Source: Emydura subglobosa (lineage: Eukaryota; Chordata; Testudines; Chelidae). Taken from it: a stretch of DNA of 64,000 bases. Every line of letters begins with the position of its first letter. Within the stretch, counting starts at the first letter, position 1. Under the pieces are notes generated by a model. The model worked only from the letters and a program-made list of their open reading frames with translations, was not told where the DNA came from and did not search any database. Shown piece by piece: positions 26,501 through 39,708 of the stretch. The DNA lies in the NCBI GenBank assembly GCA_007922225.1, contig ML679963.1, positions 5,548,837-5,612,836 of the forward strand, in the 5' to 3' direction. A program made the position numbers and the translations under genes.

Positions 26501-27854
26501 TGTAGTAACTGCTGTGAATACAGCATCCACAGGCTCGTATCAGTTTTTAATATGGATAGGTTTTGAAAAGTTAAGACACGGTACTGTTCTCCTTTTTGAA
26601 AGAGTCTGGCAATGCCTTATAAGAGGCACCACACAGGAAACACAGAGTTGAGGTCCTTAAAACAACATTCAAGTCAACATTAATAATCAGACGAACAAAG
26701 TAAATTAGCATCAACAGCAGCAGATGTGTGGGTGTTTGTCATTAAAGGTTTAAAATCTGATGAGTCGAAAAAAATAATTGTCAGAAAGGCATCAGTCCTA
26801 CACCAAGTAAACTTCAGGTAGAATAACAATCTTGTAGGGAAGCTCTACCCCCACCCTCTTTCCCATTATAAAAATACATTCTTGGAAATTAAAATGCATA
26901 ACAGTGGCATGACATGCTAGTCTATTTTCCTTACAAGCTAGTCTGGAATGCAGCAAAGAAAAGGATCACCGATTTTAAATGCATCATCCCATATAATATT
27001 TAATACTTATGCACAACTTAATTTGTTTGGCCACTTATTAAAATTCTCTCCACAGCATAAAATCAGTTTTAAAAACTATGTTCCATGCCGTATGGTATAA
27101 TTTTTAAAACCACCACCACCAATTTTTAAAATAATTTTGTTTGTTTTAAATCAAATATTTAAATCAAATCATATTTTCAGTCAACGAAATAAAACAAAAG
27201 GCCATCAGAAAGAGGAGTATTAGGCATGTTGCCGTATGTTTTCACCTTAAGTGTATACAAGTTTGACACAAGAGCAATAACTTCTTTCTTAAGTTCAGTG
27301 GTATGTAAAGTTAAAAAAACCAAAATAATCACACCTGCATGTTTATGGAGCTGAAGATGTACTGATCCAAACAAAGACAAGAAAATTGCCAGCACAATGA
27401 AGTAACCCATATATTAAAACTTTTTTCATATTAATTTAAGATAGGTTTTAGTTATGTAGGTCAACAACCAAATTAAAGATATTACAAACTCTGCAGCTTT
27501 ATTATGTACAATGACATCTCTTAATTCAATGGTTTTCAGACACATACATACTGGGGTCCCAGTTCTGCATCAAGGTCCACTAGTGTGGAATCATCTGGCC
27601 TTCATGAAATGCTTAGCCATTCTAGAATACTGCTAGAACCCAGTTTAATCGGAGGAACTGAACTCTAACATAGACAGCAAGTTATTGTCCCTCTCTGACC
27701 CAAAAGCCATTCCAAGGATCCATCAACAGATTAACCAAGTGGTGCAGCGCTTAAAAAACCTTTGACAAAAAACAGAACTAACCATTATTCTGCACAACCC
27801 AGCAACATACTCAAGAGCCAAGGATCTGCCTGGCCTAAATCTGGAGAGCCATTA

Positions 27855-28060
27855 GTTAGTGTCTAATCATGAGACTAGGAGCTAGGAACTTGTGAGTTGT
27901 AATCCTGGCTATAACATCGAGTCCAACCTACAGCAAATCAGTTTACCTCTCTGCCTCAGTTTCTCCATCAGTAAAAACAGGGAAAATAATACTTACCTAA
28001 GGTCACAAAGACATTGTAAGAATTAAGTATTTGTTTGAAAATTCTATAAATTATTATTAA
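27855..28060 (+). mobile_element. MIR/CORE-SINE-like element, sense
   Basis: Sense orientation: 'gagactaggagctaggaacttgtgagttgtaatcctggct' (tRNA-like head), then 'cagtttacctctctgcctcagtttctccatcagtaaaa' (conserved core), then 'acattgtaagaattaagta' (CORE/3' region). Nearly the full length is present but eroded, and it is the best preserved MIR-like copy in the window. Confidence 0.75.
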
Positions 28061-29904
28061 ATGTAACATGTTGGCATAATCTTTTTTTTTTAAATCACCA
28101 AAATGACCACTGCTTTTTTAAAAAATAAACTAAGTGACCAACACAGATTTAACTCACACCGCATATTTTCAGCACATATTAGATTTCTCATAGCACAGAG
28201 AAACTGCAGTTACATTTCAAAAGAATAGCTTACATTCTTAATACAAAGCTGGCATACATGTCAGATAGCACAGCAGTAACCCCTTTCTGTTCAGCAGTTC
28301 TTTCCTTAATTTACAATTATTTTCTGTGAACTTTTACACAAGCAACCGAACATGTTCCACAAATTGCTTCATACAGCATGGTTGGTGTGTTAATAAAAAA
28401 AGACAATGTACAAATTACAAGATAACCCATCCTTGAATTGACAGCACCAGATGGCTACGCTGGGTGACAATAACACAGCAATGTCAAGGTGGGGGGAAAA
28501 AAAGCCACTTAAGTTATGTGTGTCAGTGGCTCTAATGCCAAGTGCATATAAGATACTATATTGGGAATTATCTGCCAATGGGAAAATATTAAATGACGGT
28601 GATTATGATTCAAAATATAAACAGCATTTTTTATTTCTTCACCTAGTTTTCAATCTGATCATAAGTTTCAGGAAATCCAAAACTGAAATGTATTTCATTT
28701 TGCTGATTTAGCATGCTTATTAAAAATACGTAACTATTCTAGATCTTAGTAAATTCTACAATGTCTACTTATCCTAACCCCCATTACTATCAGGTTTCCC
28801 TGATCTTTCATAAAGAAACTGTGACATTTGGGCAAAATGCTGGATAAATCACAACACTTCATACAAATTACAAAGAGTTAGAGCTGCTTCTTTATTACCA
28901 AAGTTTGTAGTATACTAATTCTTCAGATGATACATAACCATGTTTGAAAACAGTGCCCAAACCAGAAAGTTTTCAATAAACATATAGGCAAACTGATCGC
29001 TGTCTTCCTAAGCTTTTACTGAGATTTAGTTTTAATTCGTACTTGATTTTTTTCAGTTGTTTTTGCCTATGTAATTGGATCATGACATTGCTCTTCTTAT
29101 TTTTGTTTGTCTCACTAATCGGACCTGGGATAAATTAAGCTCTTCTGAGTCAAAATACATCAAACGGATATCAATTATTTTCTGAACAAATAGTACACGA
29201 GATGGGAAACATTAAAATGATAAAATCTCAGACTGTTTCAACATCAGAGACTTTATCTACTTTTCTCTCTCCTTATTAAAAAAAAAAAGTGGGAGGAGGG
29301 GAAATGGATAGAGTTTCACATATATGAACTCAAAACCTTTCAAGGAGGAAAAATCAGATTTGTTCCTGTTCTTGTAAGGAACACTGTAAAGCTTTGTTTT
29401 GGCAAGAGACTACTACAGAAATTGACATCTTGGGGTTTCAGTGTAGCTATATAATATTTGTGACTGAAGTATGATACCAACATAAATGACTATCCCTTGG
29501 GAAATTTAAAATAAATTCTGCTGTCAAAGGAGCAAACATTTAACAAGAGTTTTTCTTTGTAGCAATTACTTTATCATTATTTCCTCCTCCCTATTACACT
29601 TCATCTATTTTACCACATTCTTATGAACGGGAAACTAAATACAATTCACTCCATTGAAACAGGATGTACTTATAACAGGCCAAATGCAAACACAAAGCTT
29701 TCCTCCAATTAGCACATTCTAGTGTGGTCTTTTTTTTTTTTTCTTAATAGTCACAAGACAGTCAGATTGTCTAGTTTTCTACTGTTTCTCTCAGGAAATA
29801 AATCTTTTGTCTCTATATAGCATCCTCCCTCTTCAGATCTATAAGCACTTTGCAAAAAAATAATTATTAGGCCATACAACCCTTTTCCAAGGGAAGTCAG
29901 TATT

Positions 29905-30040
29905 ACTGTTCCTATCTTTTAATGGGGAAACTGAGGCACAGAAGTGCAGTGACTCACCCAAAGACACACTGGAAATCTGTGGTGAAGCCTACATCTCCCA
30001 GCCCTCAGGCCCATGCCTTAACCACAAGATTGTCCTTCTT
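29905..30040 (-). mobile_element. MIR/tRNA-SINE-like fragment, antisense
   Basis: 'ttaatggggaaactgaggcacagaagtgcagtgactcacccaaagacacactgg...catctcccagccctcaggcccatgccttaaccacaaga' is the antisense MIR body plus tRNA-derived head. Confidence 0.75.
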
Positions 30041-31639
30041 TCTTGAAAATGCAGGGAGACCCTTTGGGGAACCTTTTCTGGTGTTAAAGTGTTGATAGGA
30101 CAAACTTCAGGAAAACGAGTCAAAAGGTTTATAAAAAATGGGGATAAGAGTGAAGTGCCAGATGGAGATGGGAGAATAGACAGTTTAAGACAAAGTGGCA
30201 GGGGGAATGAAAAGGTCAAGGGAAGAAGCAAAAGAAGGGGACCAAGAACAGTTATTGGCAAAAAGTGCCATTTTTCCTGGTAAGCTCACCCTCAAGTATT
30301 CAACTAGGGACGTAACCTGCATTCAAAAGAAAGGAGCTTAATGAGTGGTCAGAAAAGGATCTGAGTTCTGCATGCTTACTTGATCAAAAAAGCGCCAGTG
30401 ATAAACTCCATAGAGACTCGACTTCTGATTCTTGTCTTTCATTCCCCTGGGGCTACTCTGGACTCGTTCTGAAAGCTTACTCCTCCCTGCTTGCCAAGTA
30501 AAGAACATGTTGATTTGAGATAGATAATATTAAGGGCATTGATTACTCTTTTTGTATGAAAAAATATTTTGTTGTCCTGGGAAAAAACAGAACAAAAACC
30601 ACTGCTATTTGCTTGATGCATCCAGTTATAAATGCGGCTTAAGTATTCTAATGAAAGAGGGGCTCTTCAGATGCTAATAACTAATAAAGCAGACAATTCT
30701 AAAAGTAGGAGCTACCTGTTTTCGTCTTGCTTTTCATTTCTGGAATTGTATCATAATAGATTAAAAATCTGATTTTTAAAAGCAACAGAAAAAGAATCAA
30801 TTTTGATGACCACTGTCTAGTAGTTGTAAAACCCAAATGATTTCAAGCACTTCCTCCTTTTCTGATCACTGCACAATCACAAGGTTAAGCAGCTGCTTCC
30901 AAAGAGTGCCTTGTTTCCTTGAAACACTGCTTAAAGGTGCTGACCACGTAGGTGTAAATACATCTGTCTTTTGCCATTTGTAGTAATACATGCCTCCTAC
31001 ACTTCTCAGCGCTAGGCAGATGGTCCCTGTCCTGTCTAAATATTACACTGTACAGACTTACATTGCTATGTGTTTCTAGAAATATGAGCACAGATGTTAA
31101 ATATGTCAAACACACGCTTTGCCCCCTGGAGGTTTAAGTTAAGGCTGCTGTCTCAATTTGGCCATTTTAGGCATGCCAGGCTTCTTGGATCCTAGGCATT
31201 CCTCTTAAATCTCTGCTTTGTAAGTAGAGCTTTTCATGTTAATTTTGTGTACTTTCATCAAATATTTTGGACACAGAACAAAAGAAAGCAGCCATAAGCT
31301 TAGTATTACACATTTACATAGGATTTGCTGAAAATTATCAGCCCCATTCATGAAAACTGTATTCACATAGCTGGGGTTCTCTTTCCATGACCATTTTTTT
31401 TTCTGTATAAGCCTCAGTGAACATTTTATACTCAATTCATTTTTCAAAAATGACACAAAATAATTGGACAGGGCAAAGTCTGTGAATAGGAAGTTCATAG
31501 GTGGAAAAATCTTAGCATGGACTACACACTTAAGAGAGATAAGAAATAATACGCAGAAATAAAATGCAAGATTTAAAACTTCAGTGGCACCCCATCAAAT
31601 TTTTTAATAAATGGCCTCAAAATGCAGCAAAAAATCACT

Positions 31640-32400
31640 GCTTGAAATCAAATAAATGGGGCCTAACACAACTACAAAGCTGACTTTTACTGTCTCCCTT
31701 TTCTGTCACTCCAACCATGTTGCTCCCCATCTCACATCTCCACTGGCTTCCTGTCTCCATCAACCATCTCTCTTGCTCTCAGTCACTAAGGAGCTTATCT
31801 CTGTGGTTCAACTCCCTGTACTCACCTTTAAGAGTTTATGCAGGAGTGCTCAAACCTACATTCTCAGGTCCTCCTACTCCCACTGTTGTGTTCTGTGCTC
31901 CTCCCAGTCCTTTTGCTCAACTGCTCTCTCTCTCCTTCTCCCACTCATGACTTAGTTCCTCTTTTGATGCCCACCCCATGCATTCCCTCCTCCTGGTCAT
32001 TAGTATCCCTCTCTTTCCCTCTTCCACGCTCACTTTCTTTCAAGCATCTATCTCCATACTCCATTTTCCTCCCTGATCTGTGATTATATTGCAAAAAAGA
32101 AAGAAAAAGAAAACAAACATCTGCAATGCATGTATGGAAGAAGTAAGCTGCAGTTTTCCCTTGTCCCTGTTCCTCTGCTGTTACACATGTTCTGTCTATG
32201 ATTCTCTGCACAGTTCAGGGGCAAATCAGAGGTGCTGAGCACTTACAATTCCCACTGAAATCAAGAGGTATTGTAGGCGCTCAACTTTGCTCATAATTTG
32301 GCCCTAGGACCTGACAACTGAGTAGTTAGATTAGATGCTCTTTAAGACCTGGCCAGGCACACTGTAGAGCTATAGAAATTATAATAATAAATACATTTTA
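31640..32400 (+). mobile_element. L2-like LINE 3' fragment
   Basis: The plus-strand translation near 31710-31760 gives HLHWLPVSI, a match to the (S)LHWLPV motif near the C-terminus of L2/CR1-type reverse transcriptases. It is followed by a C/T-rich stretch typical of their codon style and a tail near 32350-32400 ending in 'ataataataaat'. A short A-rich insert lies at 32090-32115. Frames are broken throughout. Assignment to the L2 group is tentative. Confidence 0.45.
32220..32310. repeat. Short self-complementary sauropsid repeat
   Basis: 'ggggcaaatcagaggtgctgagcacttacaattcccactgaaatcaagaggtattgtaggcgctcaactttgctcataatttggccct': gctgagcacttacaat is mirrored by attgtaggcgctcaac. Confidence 0.65.
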
Positions 32401-32739
32401 TAAATATCCCCAACATCATATCAGAGAGAATGAGTAATTAACAAGAATAAAGGTCCCAATCCTGAAATCCTTACTCTGTGCTTACTCAAGTAAAAGCTCG
32501 CATTGCAAGGCCCATGTGAAACCTAGGTAATTTGGCTTAGAGCTGGGACCTAAGAAGGGGTGGCAAGATGATACTCACTTGCCAGCCCCCAAACTCCATG
32601 AATAGGCAGTAGATAGGAAGGGAGTTGTGTTATTGTATCCACATAAGCATGTTTCTCATACATATAAAAGTCCCAGACAATAAGGGAATAACCGAGTCAG
32701 ACTTTTAAAATAAAATTCTAACTGGCAAACCTTTGAGGA

Positions 32740-33155
32740 GTTGAGCTTCTCCAGGACACGGGGGGCATGTGAGGAGCTGAGAATCTAGTCTCTGCTGGCA
32801 GCTTCCTGGTGGAAGCCTGGCTATTCCACAGCCTCCTGGCAGGCTGTCCCACCCCTCTGCTCCCTGTTCCCGCCGGGAGTGGGGGAAGCCACCTGGGGCT
32901 TCTCCCCTCCCTCTTCCCCACCAGGAGCTGGGGGAAGCCACTTGCCCCTAGGGAGAGGTTTCCAGCTACCCCAGCTTCTCGGCCCACCCCACGCTGGGAG
33001 CCGGGCAACTAATATCACGGCTCCCTGCTGTCTCAATTTCATGGCTCCTGCCGAAACAGACAAGACAGCCAACAGTAGGAACGCAGTCGCCCTAACTACA
33101 CCGACATAAGCCTTATGCCTCTCATGGAGGCGGAGTTATGTCGGTGTAGTAGGGC
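32740..33155. repeat. GC-rich island with terminal hairpin, probable non-autonomous transposon piece
   Basis: This GC-rich block contrasts with its AT-rich surroundings. It repeats GGGGGAAGCCAC units (at about 32881 and 32931) and 'ctcccctccctcttcccc'-type runs, so several overlapping open frames exist on both strands with no family match. It ends in an inverted repeat: ctacaccgacataa (33096-33109) and ttatgtcggtgtag (33136-33149), perfect over 14 bp with a 26-bp loop and a nearly matching extension outward. This combination looks like the edge of a sauropsid DNA transposon derivative. It is not a promoter CpG island, since it sits deep in an intron and no exon follows. Confidence 0.6.
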
Positions 33156-33993
33156 ACTTACATCAGTGGGAAGGAGGAGGAGAATTGGTCATGGACTAGG
33201 ATGCTAGGAGCTGTACAAAAAGACACAAAAAAGACAGTTCCTTTGTAAGCGCCTAGGAGTAACCTCTGTGACTAATTAGTGCAATCAGAAAGAAATCTGT
33301 CTAGTCCTCCTTACCTTAATGCTAGATGCATGGGATGTGTAAAAAGCGGGAGAAAATGAGGAGGGATTCTCAGAGTTTTGATGAGATGTGTTTTATATAA
33401 AAATGTATTCAAAGCCTGAATCAATATAGTACACACAGTCAGAATTGTACTGTCAGGAAAACAACAGAAACATAGACTTATATGTGTAGGATTTTTCTAT
33501 ATATGTAACTATATTCACCCTGGTTTGCTGACTTTCCACATGTGACAAACAACCACCACCGATGGCTGAGGAATTTAGAAATCAAAAAATATATTTAAAG
33601 CAAGTCTTATTTAAGGTGGAAATTACTCAAGAACTCACAGTATATGATTAAGTATAGATCAGGACATATTTTATATTTGTTCCTCATACAGAACACCTTA
33701 CTTATGTAAAGGTAGACTATGACTATGGAGTGGATGCAAGAAAATGATCCACCCATCCATCCAAACAAATACTTATGTTTCTGAATTCTTAGACAGATCT
33801 GTTTTATGTGTTTTTAATACTTGTCATTGTTATCCTTACTTTCTACCTAGTTTTGTGCCATTGAATCATATGTACGCTGAAAATAAAAAGCATGAATCAG
33901 AAAAGCATCACTAACTGCATGAATTAGTTCTATGACTATTTTGTCAAACAAACACAAAGAGCGTTAATAAGAGATGTCATGCAGACACACTTA

Positions 33994-34164
<171 letters not shown>

Positions 34165-35679
34165 TTAAGAAATTTATCACTGGAAACTTTTCCCCATTTA
34201 TTATTTCTAATAATCATATCAAATTAACAGTTTTAATACACAATAATGCACTTCTATTAAAGAAAAGAAAAAAAACTCTATAGAATTCATCTTAAAACTA
34301 CAGAAAAATATACATAGGCAGATAAAACAGCAATAAAAATATTCTTCATGTCTAAGGAAATAGGCTACCATTTCTTCTATAGAAAAAAGTCAGTCATGGC
34401 GCTGCTGGTCTATTGTGCGAGTTTCACGTATCATGATATTTCAAAGTTCAATCTGAGAAGCCGATTCCGAATCTAAATTCTCTATGGAAAAGGTAAATAC
34501 TCTAGAAAGGAATTTTTGTCCTGCAGTGCCTCATAGTGTGCTTTACATTGAGAAGTTCTGAAAAGGACATTTTTGCTGCCTCAGTTGGTGAAGGTACGGT
34601 ATCCTATAATAGCAACCTGCTGCACTGCAGAAGCGATAGAAAAATACATGCTACTTATATATGAAGAATAAAATAAAGGAAAGTAAAACTAAAATATCAG
34701 AAAAATCAAGAGTTTATTGAGAAAAAAATCAAATTCATAGTCCTTCAAAACAAGAAAAAATAAAATACCCAAAATATAGTATTTAGAAAAGGGAAAGAAA
34801 TACCCCTCCACCCCATACTACACTTGTTTCAAATTTCTAAGATAGAAGGTCTGGTTTTGGACATATGCTTGCTTTACATATGCTTTCCTACTTTCTGTAT
34901 CATTCTGCAGTCACAACCTTTCATTCTTCAATTAGAAAAGGAAACTAGCTACAAATTTCATGGCCAGTAGGGAAAGAAATCTAAAGAAACCAAAGAAAGA
35001 AAAATGAAACTAAAAGGGGCAAGTCTGTTTATAATAGAATCAAAAGTACTTTAAATAGACAAGCAACTGTGAATTAAAAGGTTTAGATCATTAACTTGTT
35101 TTTCTGTGTTCCTATAATGCTGTGAAATGCTGGCTTTGTCCTTAATCAAAAGGAAGCCATATTGGGAATTAAGTTCCTAAACAACCGATGCATTCTACAT
35201 AGATATTATACAAATCCCAGGCCAAATCCATACAATCCTGACTGAAGTGCAGCCACCTTTTTTCAAGGAAGAATAACAGCAAAGAAAAGAGTTTCTCACA
35301 GGAAGCAGGCTGAAAAGCTATAATGGTACTTCAGATGGATTGAAGATAGGAAAAGGAAGGTGGAAAAATCTTAATGAATGTCTCATCTTCCTAAAGACAC
35401 TCAATGCTTCCTTTACCCTCCTTTTAATACTATATAACCGTTAGCTTGGGGGGTTTTGTTTGTTTTTCTACCAAGTATGTAGCACTCTATGGAAAGCACA
35501 CAAACAAAAAATGATGAAATCACAAAGTGTATTTTGTGTTAGATATCCGGTCTGAGCATTATTCAATACATTTTAAGAGAAATGGCAGGGGCTTTAATGA
35601 AATGAATAACCAGCCTATTGAATAGTCTCTGAGTACAGACTTCATTTATAACTATAGAGACTTTCCTGAACTAACTTGA

Positions 35680-35680
<1 letters not shown>

Positions 35681-35724
<44 letters not shown>

Positions 35725-35744
35725 GAAAGAAAGAAAGAAAGAAA
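35681..35744. repeat. (GAAA)n microsatellite
   Basis: About 16 GAAA units with a single GAGAAA interruption near 35723. It is the longest pure tetranucleotide run in the window, with a purine-only plus strand. Confidence 0.95.
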
Positions 35745-36249
35745 GGCCCTTGTGTTTAAATTAAGACAGAGGCTTCAATTCTGGGTTGTTTTTTTTTAAA
35801 TATTTGATTAGTTTCCTTGAAGATTCATTCTCAGTTCATGTGGGAAGAGTGTATAAAATAGTTTTCTGCGTTTTTGTGTAATTAATTACTATTTTATATC
35901 ATCAAGCCCCTTTTTTAAAAATGTGTTTCTCTCTCTGTATTCAACATCAGCAGCAACAGTCAACAGAGAAAACAGTGATAACTAAAAAATGTTTCCAAAT
36001 ATCTACATCTTGGGGTTTTTTCCCTGTTAGGAATATATTGATTAATTGTAATAGTGCACTGATCGAGTTCTGAACCCCATCTGCCTGATGCAACAGTAAT
36101 TTGTAAACAGGATATACAAGGAATGCGTAATTACTCAATGCACTCAAATCTCAGTACCATGCAGCAATTAATTAGCCTTCCAAATGCAAAACTGCCACTG
36201 AATTCAATAGAATTTTTGAGTGCAGAAAAAGTGAGTAATCATAAATTAG

Positions 36250-36355
36250 ATCTACACTGAAAGATGCTGAGCTCCTTCAACTCCCATTAAAGTTGAGGGA
36301 TCCTGTGGGGCAGTTGAGGACACTTAGCAGTTTGGAGGGTTAAATCCTCTTTCAG
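36250..36355. repeat. Short dispersed sauropsid repeat
   Basis: 'actgaaagatgctgagctccttcaactcccattaaagttgagg...ggcagttgaggacacttagcagtttgg' shows the ctgagc...ctcccatt...ttga layout of this repeat class, partly degraded. Confidence 0.5.
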
Positions 36356-39300
36356 GAATCTTAAGGATCCCACTACACACACATGCACGCCAATTAGTTA
36401 CTGTAACTTTTGTATTTTATAGAGTGAAGTATCTAAGGAGTAATGACATTTTTCTGAGTTGCTTGATACCTTAAATATTATTTTACTTTTTACTTAAGCG
36501 TTTTTCTGGTGTCTTTAATGACAAACAAAGTAAGACAAGAAGAAAAAAGAAAAGAACAAACATATATAAAGGGAAATAAAGATGCTTAAGAGATAAGATA
36601 AATTAGAACAAAATACAATATTCCTTTCAACTTGTTTCCTAGTGTTTTGGGAACACACTCACTAAAGCAACCTTTATTTATTTATTTACTTTTTTTAGAG
36701 GCACTGTACTAAGAATTGTTGCTGTAACTCCTACTTTAATTCCTGCCTAAATCATACTGCAGTCACTTTGCAGAAACTAAGCCCTTACTTCCAGTCAGAA
36801 TTAACAGAGCAATGATACTTGGCTATATGAGGTTTGTTTTTAAGAATGTGACTTTTGACTCTTTAAACCACCTAGAAAACCAATCTTATGTGCATTAATT
36901 TCTGTTGTTTGTAACAAAACACTATGCCATTTGTGATACTTTAATTTTAAAACTTCACCAATTCTATCGTTTAAACCTGTGCTAGAGTTAAGATGCTCTC
37001 ATTATAACCTATTGCAGATACTCTACACAGAAAGAAAAGTATGCATTTTTTTCAGCTGAAAACTGCTTTAAAAATAAATATATGAACAGAATCAAAGTTC
37101 AACTAATTATTCACAAGTATTGCCTATTGATTGTGCATCCTTAGTACTGAAAGAAGTGTGCTACGTAGTAACTAGATGTGGTAAGAAGGAGGATGTTTGA
37201 CTTGTTCATAATTACTAGGGCAGAAGTATCTCCTGTGTACAGATATCTTAGTTTTTAAAATAAAGCTCTACTGATTGAGAAGATACAAATTTAAATTAAA
37301 AATTAGCCAACCCAGTCATCAAAACACTCAACACTTCACAGCAGAAATGAAGTTAAAGACCCAAACCTAACAGATGTAACAATTTTCAACATCTAATCTG
37401 CCTACCAATGTATACTCTCTTTTAAGCAAAATTTGGTTGCAAAATTTTGAAAATAAATTCACCAGCCATGGTGCAAATCAGAAATTAAAAATCAGAATGT
37501 GCAAAATGGAGAAAAGGGAAATAGTGCAAAAGAGAAAAAAGTTATTTCAAGAGTGAGCATTTTGTTTGATAATTTGACTTTTACTAAGCTCTACTCTGGT
37601 TAGGAAAAATGCTACTTCATACAGAAAGAGTAATAATAATAGCTTTCATTTTAATTATATTTAGATACTTTTACTATGGACATGTTCTACACAGTGGTAT
37701 CTCTATTGTCTGGACAACGTTGCCTCAGTCCCATCATAAAGATACAACCTTGACTTCCTAATTGCATAGCCGTGGGGATAGAGCAAATGCACTCTGTGAC
37801 TAGGATTTCTTTATCATTCATTCAGCACGACATATATTGTACATTCACTACTGGAATGAAGTGGTGTTCCATAGATTAGATTTAACAGGTCAGGGTTTTT
37901 TTAAACTTTGTGTGTGCTATTGTATCTGTCCAAAAACCCAATAAAAAATTACCCCCATCCTCAAGCCGTTAGAAGCATGCAAATGCCTTTGCAGTAAATG
38001 GGAGTTTTGTGTGCACAAGATAGTAGGATCAGGCCAAAAGAGCACAAAGAATGCAGTCAAGCATCAACATTATTTCCACAGCTCAAGCAGTTGTTGATTC
38101 ACTGTCAAAGGACAGAGTGACAAAGTTTAAGTCCTCCAGAAACACCAAAAAAAAAATTTGTGCTGTGAAGAATCTTTCAGCATAGCACAACCAAATTATT
38201 TTGCAGTATGTGTACAGGATAAATCAACACTTCAAATACAGCTAGTTACTAGCTAACAAAAAGCAGGACTACAGTTCCAACAGAATTGCTTCCCTAAACG
38301 TGGAAAATTTAGCTTGAAATTACATGCTAACTTCAGAAGCTTGTTTTCATATTGACAATTGCACATAAGCTAGGCAGGGTACTGCCTGATTGACTTTTCC
38401 AGGAATACCTTCTATAGCAATCCTTTCAGAGAGAACTGAAAATTAAAAAATAAAATAAAAACCTCCTGGCACCTTCACCTTCATGACAGATGTACCCTCG
38501 TAAGCACTGGAGGCAGAACATTTTCACTAGAGCATCCCTAGCTATGGAGCTGTCTTCCTTGGTGATCTGCCAGAGTCTAAGTTTACTGACCTTCAGAGTA
38601 CATTGCAAGGCATGTCTTTTTGGTTCAGTATTTATCTGTCTATGGGATGTCACTGGAAAGGGTTTTCTTCTGTCAGGCTTAAGGGCTGTGCAAGGAGGGG
38701 CTGTTGTGGGCACTTTAATATAAAGGTTTTTTTAATGGACATCTTGCCACTTCCCTTCATCTCTGCACTCCCAGGTGTCCAGTCAAGGGCCAAAGGTCAA
38801 GGTTCCAAGTGGAATACCACCTGAAAGGCAGCTCTCACAAAAATCCCCAGCCAAATTTTACAGATTAAAGAGGAAGAGAAAGTTTGGGAAAGCATCCATA
38901 CTCCTGATCTGAGCCAAACCCAAATCCCAAACTTCTTGAGGGTCTTCTGCCCTGAATCCAAATTCAGCTTTTTGGATTTCCATTGTGGAGACTGATTCTC
39001 TTGTTTTAGTAGAATCTGCTGATGGATCTTGTCCATGAATGTTTACACAAGACATACAGATGCAGAACAAACCATGCGATTTAGAGAAAACCATGGGATG
39101 TTCTTGCCTTTTTAAAAGGTATTCTAATAACAGACAGTTATTTAAAAGGACAACATTTCATTGGATAAAGTCTGCCTGCTGAGGCATGGAAAAAATAATT
39201 CATTAGTTCTATCAGACCTATTGACATACAGTCTGGGAGAAGAAAACCACCGTATGAGCCATTCAGAGTTCTGAACTGTGTTTTTTTCCAGGCATTTTAT

Positions 39301-39689
39301 ACCACAAATATTCACAGGAGAAATGGATTAAGTTGAGGATAAAAGTGAAGAGAGAAAATAACAAAGGGCTTTGTTATTACACAGAGCGAACAGCCTGTCA
39401 TGTCAACTTTGCAGGGGTATATTCCCAAACCAGTCATCATTAACATACTCACTTCCATTGAAAAAAAGGGAGGCCTGAAAGCGCCGGACAAAAGAAATCC
39501 CAAAAGGCAGAGTAAAAACAAATTAAAAGCACCATTATAAAACACAGATGCTATAAGGAAAATAAACTTCACAAGATTTACTGGTTTTTGACAAAGTAGA
39601 ACGTTTGTGGAAAAGACATCAGCCACAACTCCCAGGTAATGCCAGTGAGAGGCTAATGTCTCCTTTCTGTTTTACCTTCGCCCACCCAA

Positions 39690-39708
39690 TTTTTTTTTTT
39701 TTTTTTTT
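39690..39708. repeat. Poly(T) tract
   Basis: 19 consecutive T. No clear retroposed sequence adjoins it on either side. Confidence 0.9.

Noticed and set aside
32705..33109. Overlapping open frames on both strands of the GC-rich island
   Set aside because: High GC removes stop codons by chance. Peptides are Pro/Gly-rich on both strands, with no conserved motif.
32740..33155. CpG-island promoter for an intronic transcript
   Set aside because: No exon, start codon context or downstream gene fits; repeat-like internal units and a terminal hairpin favour a transposon derivative.
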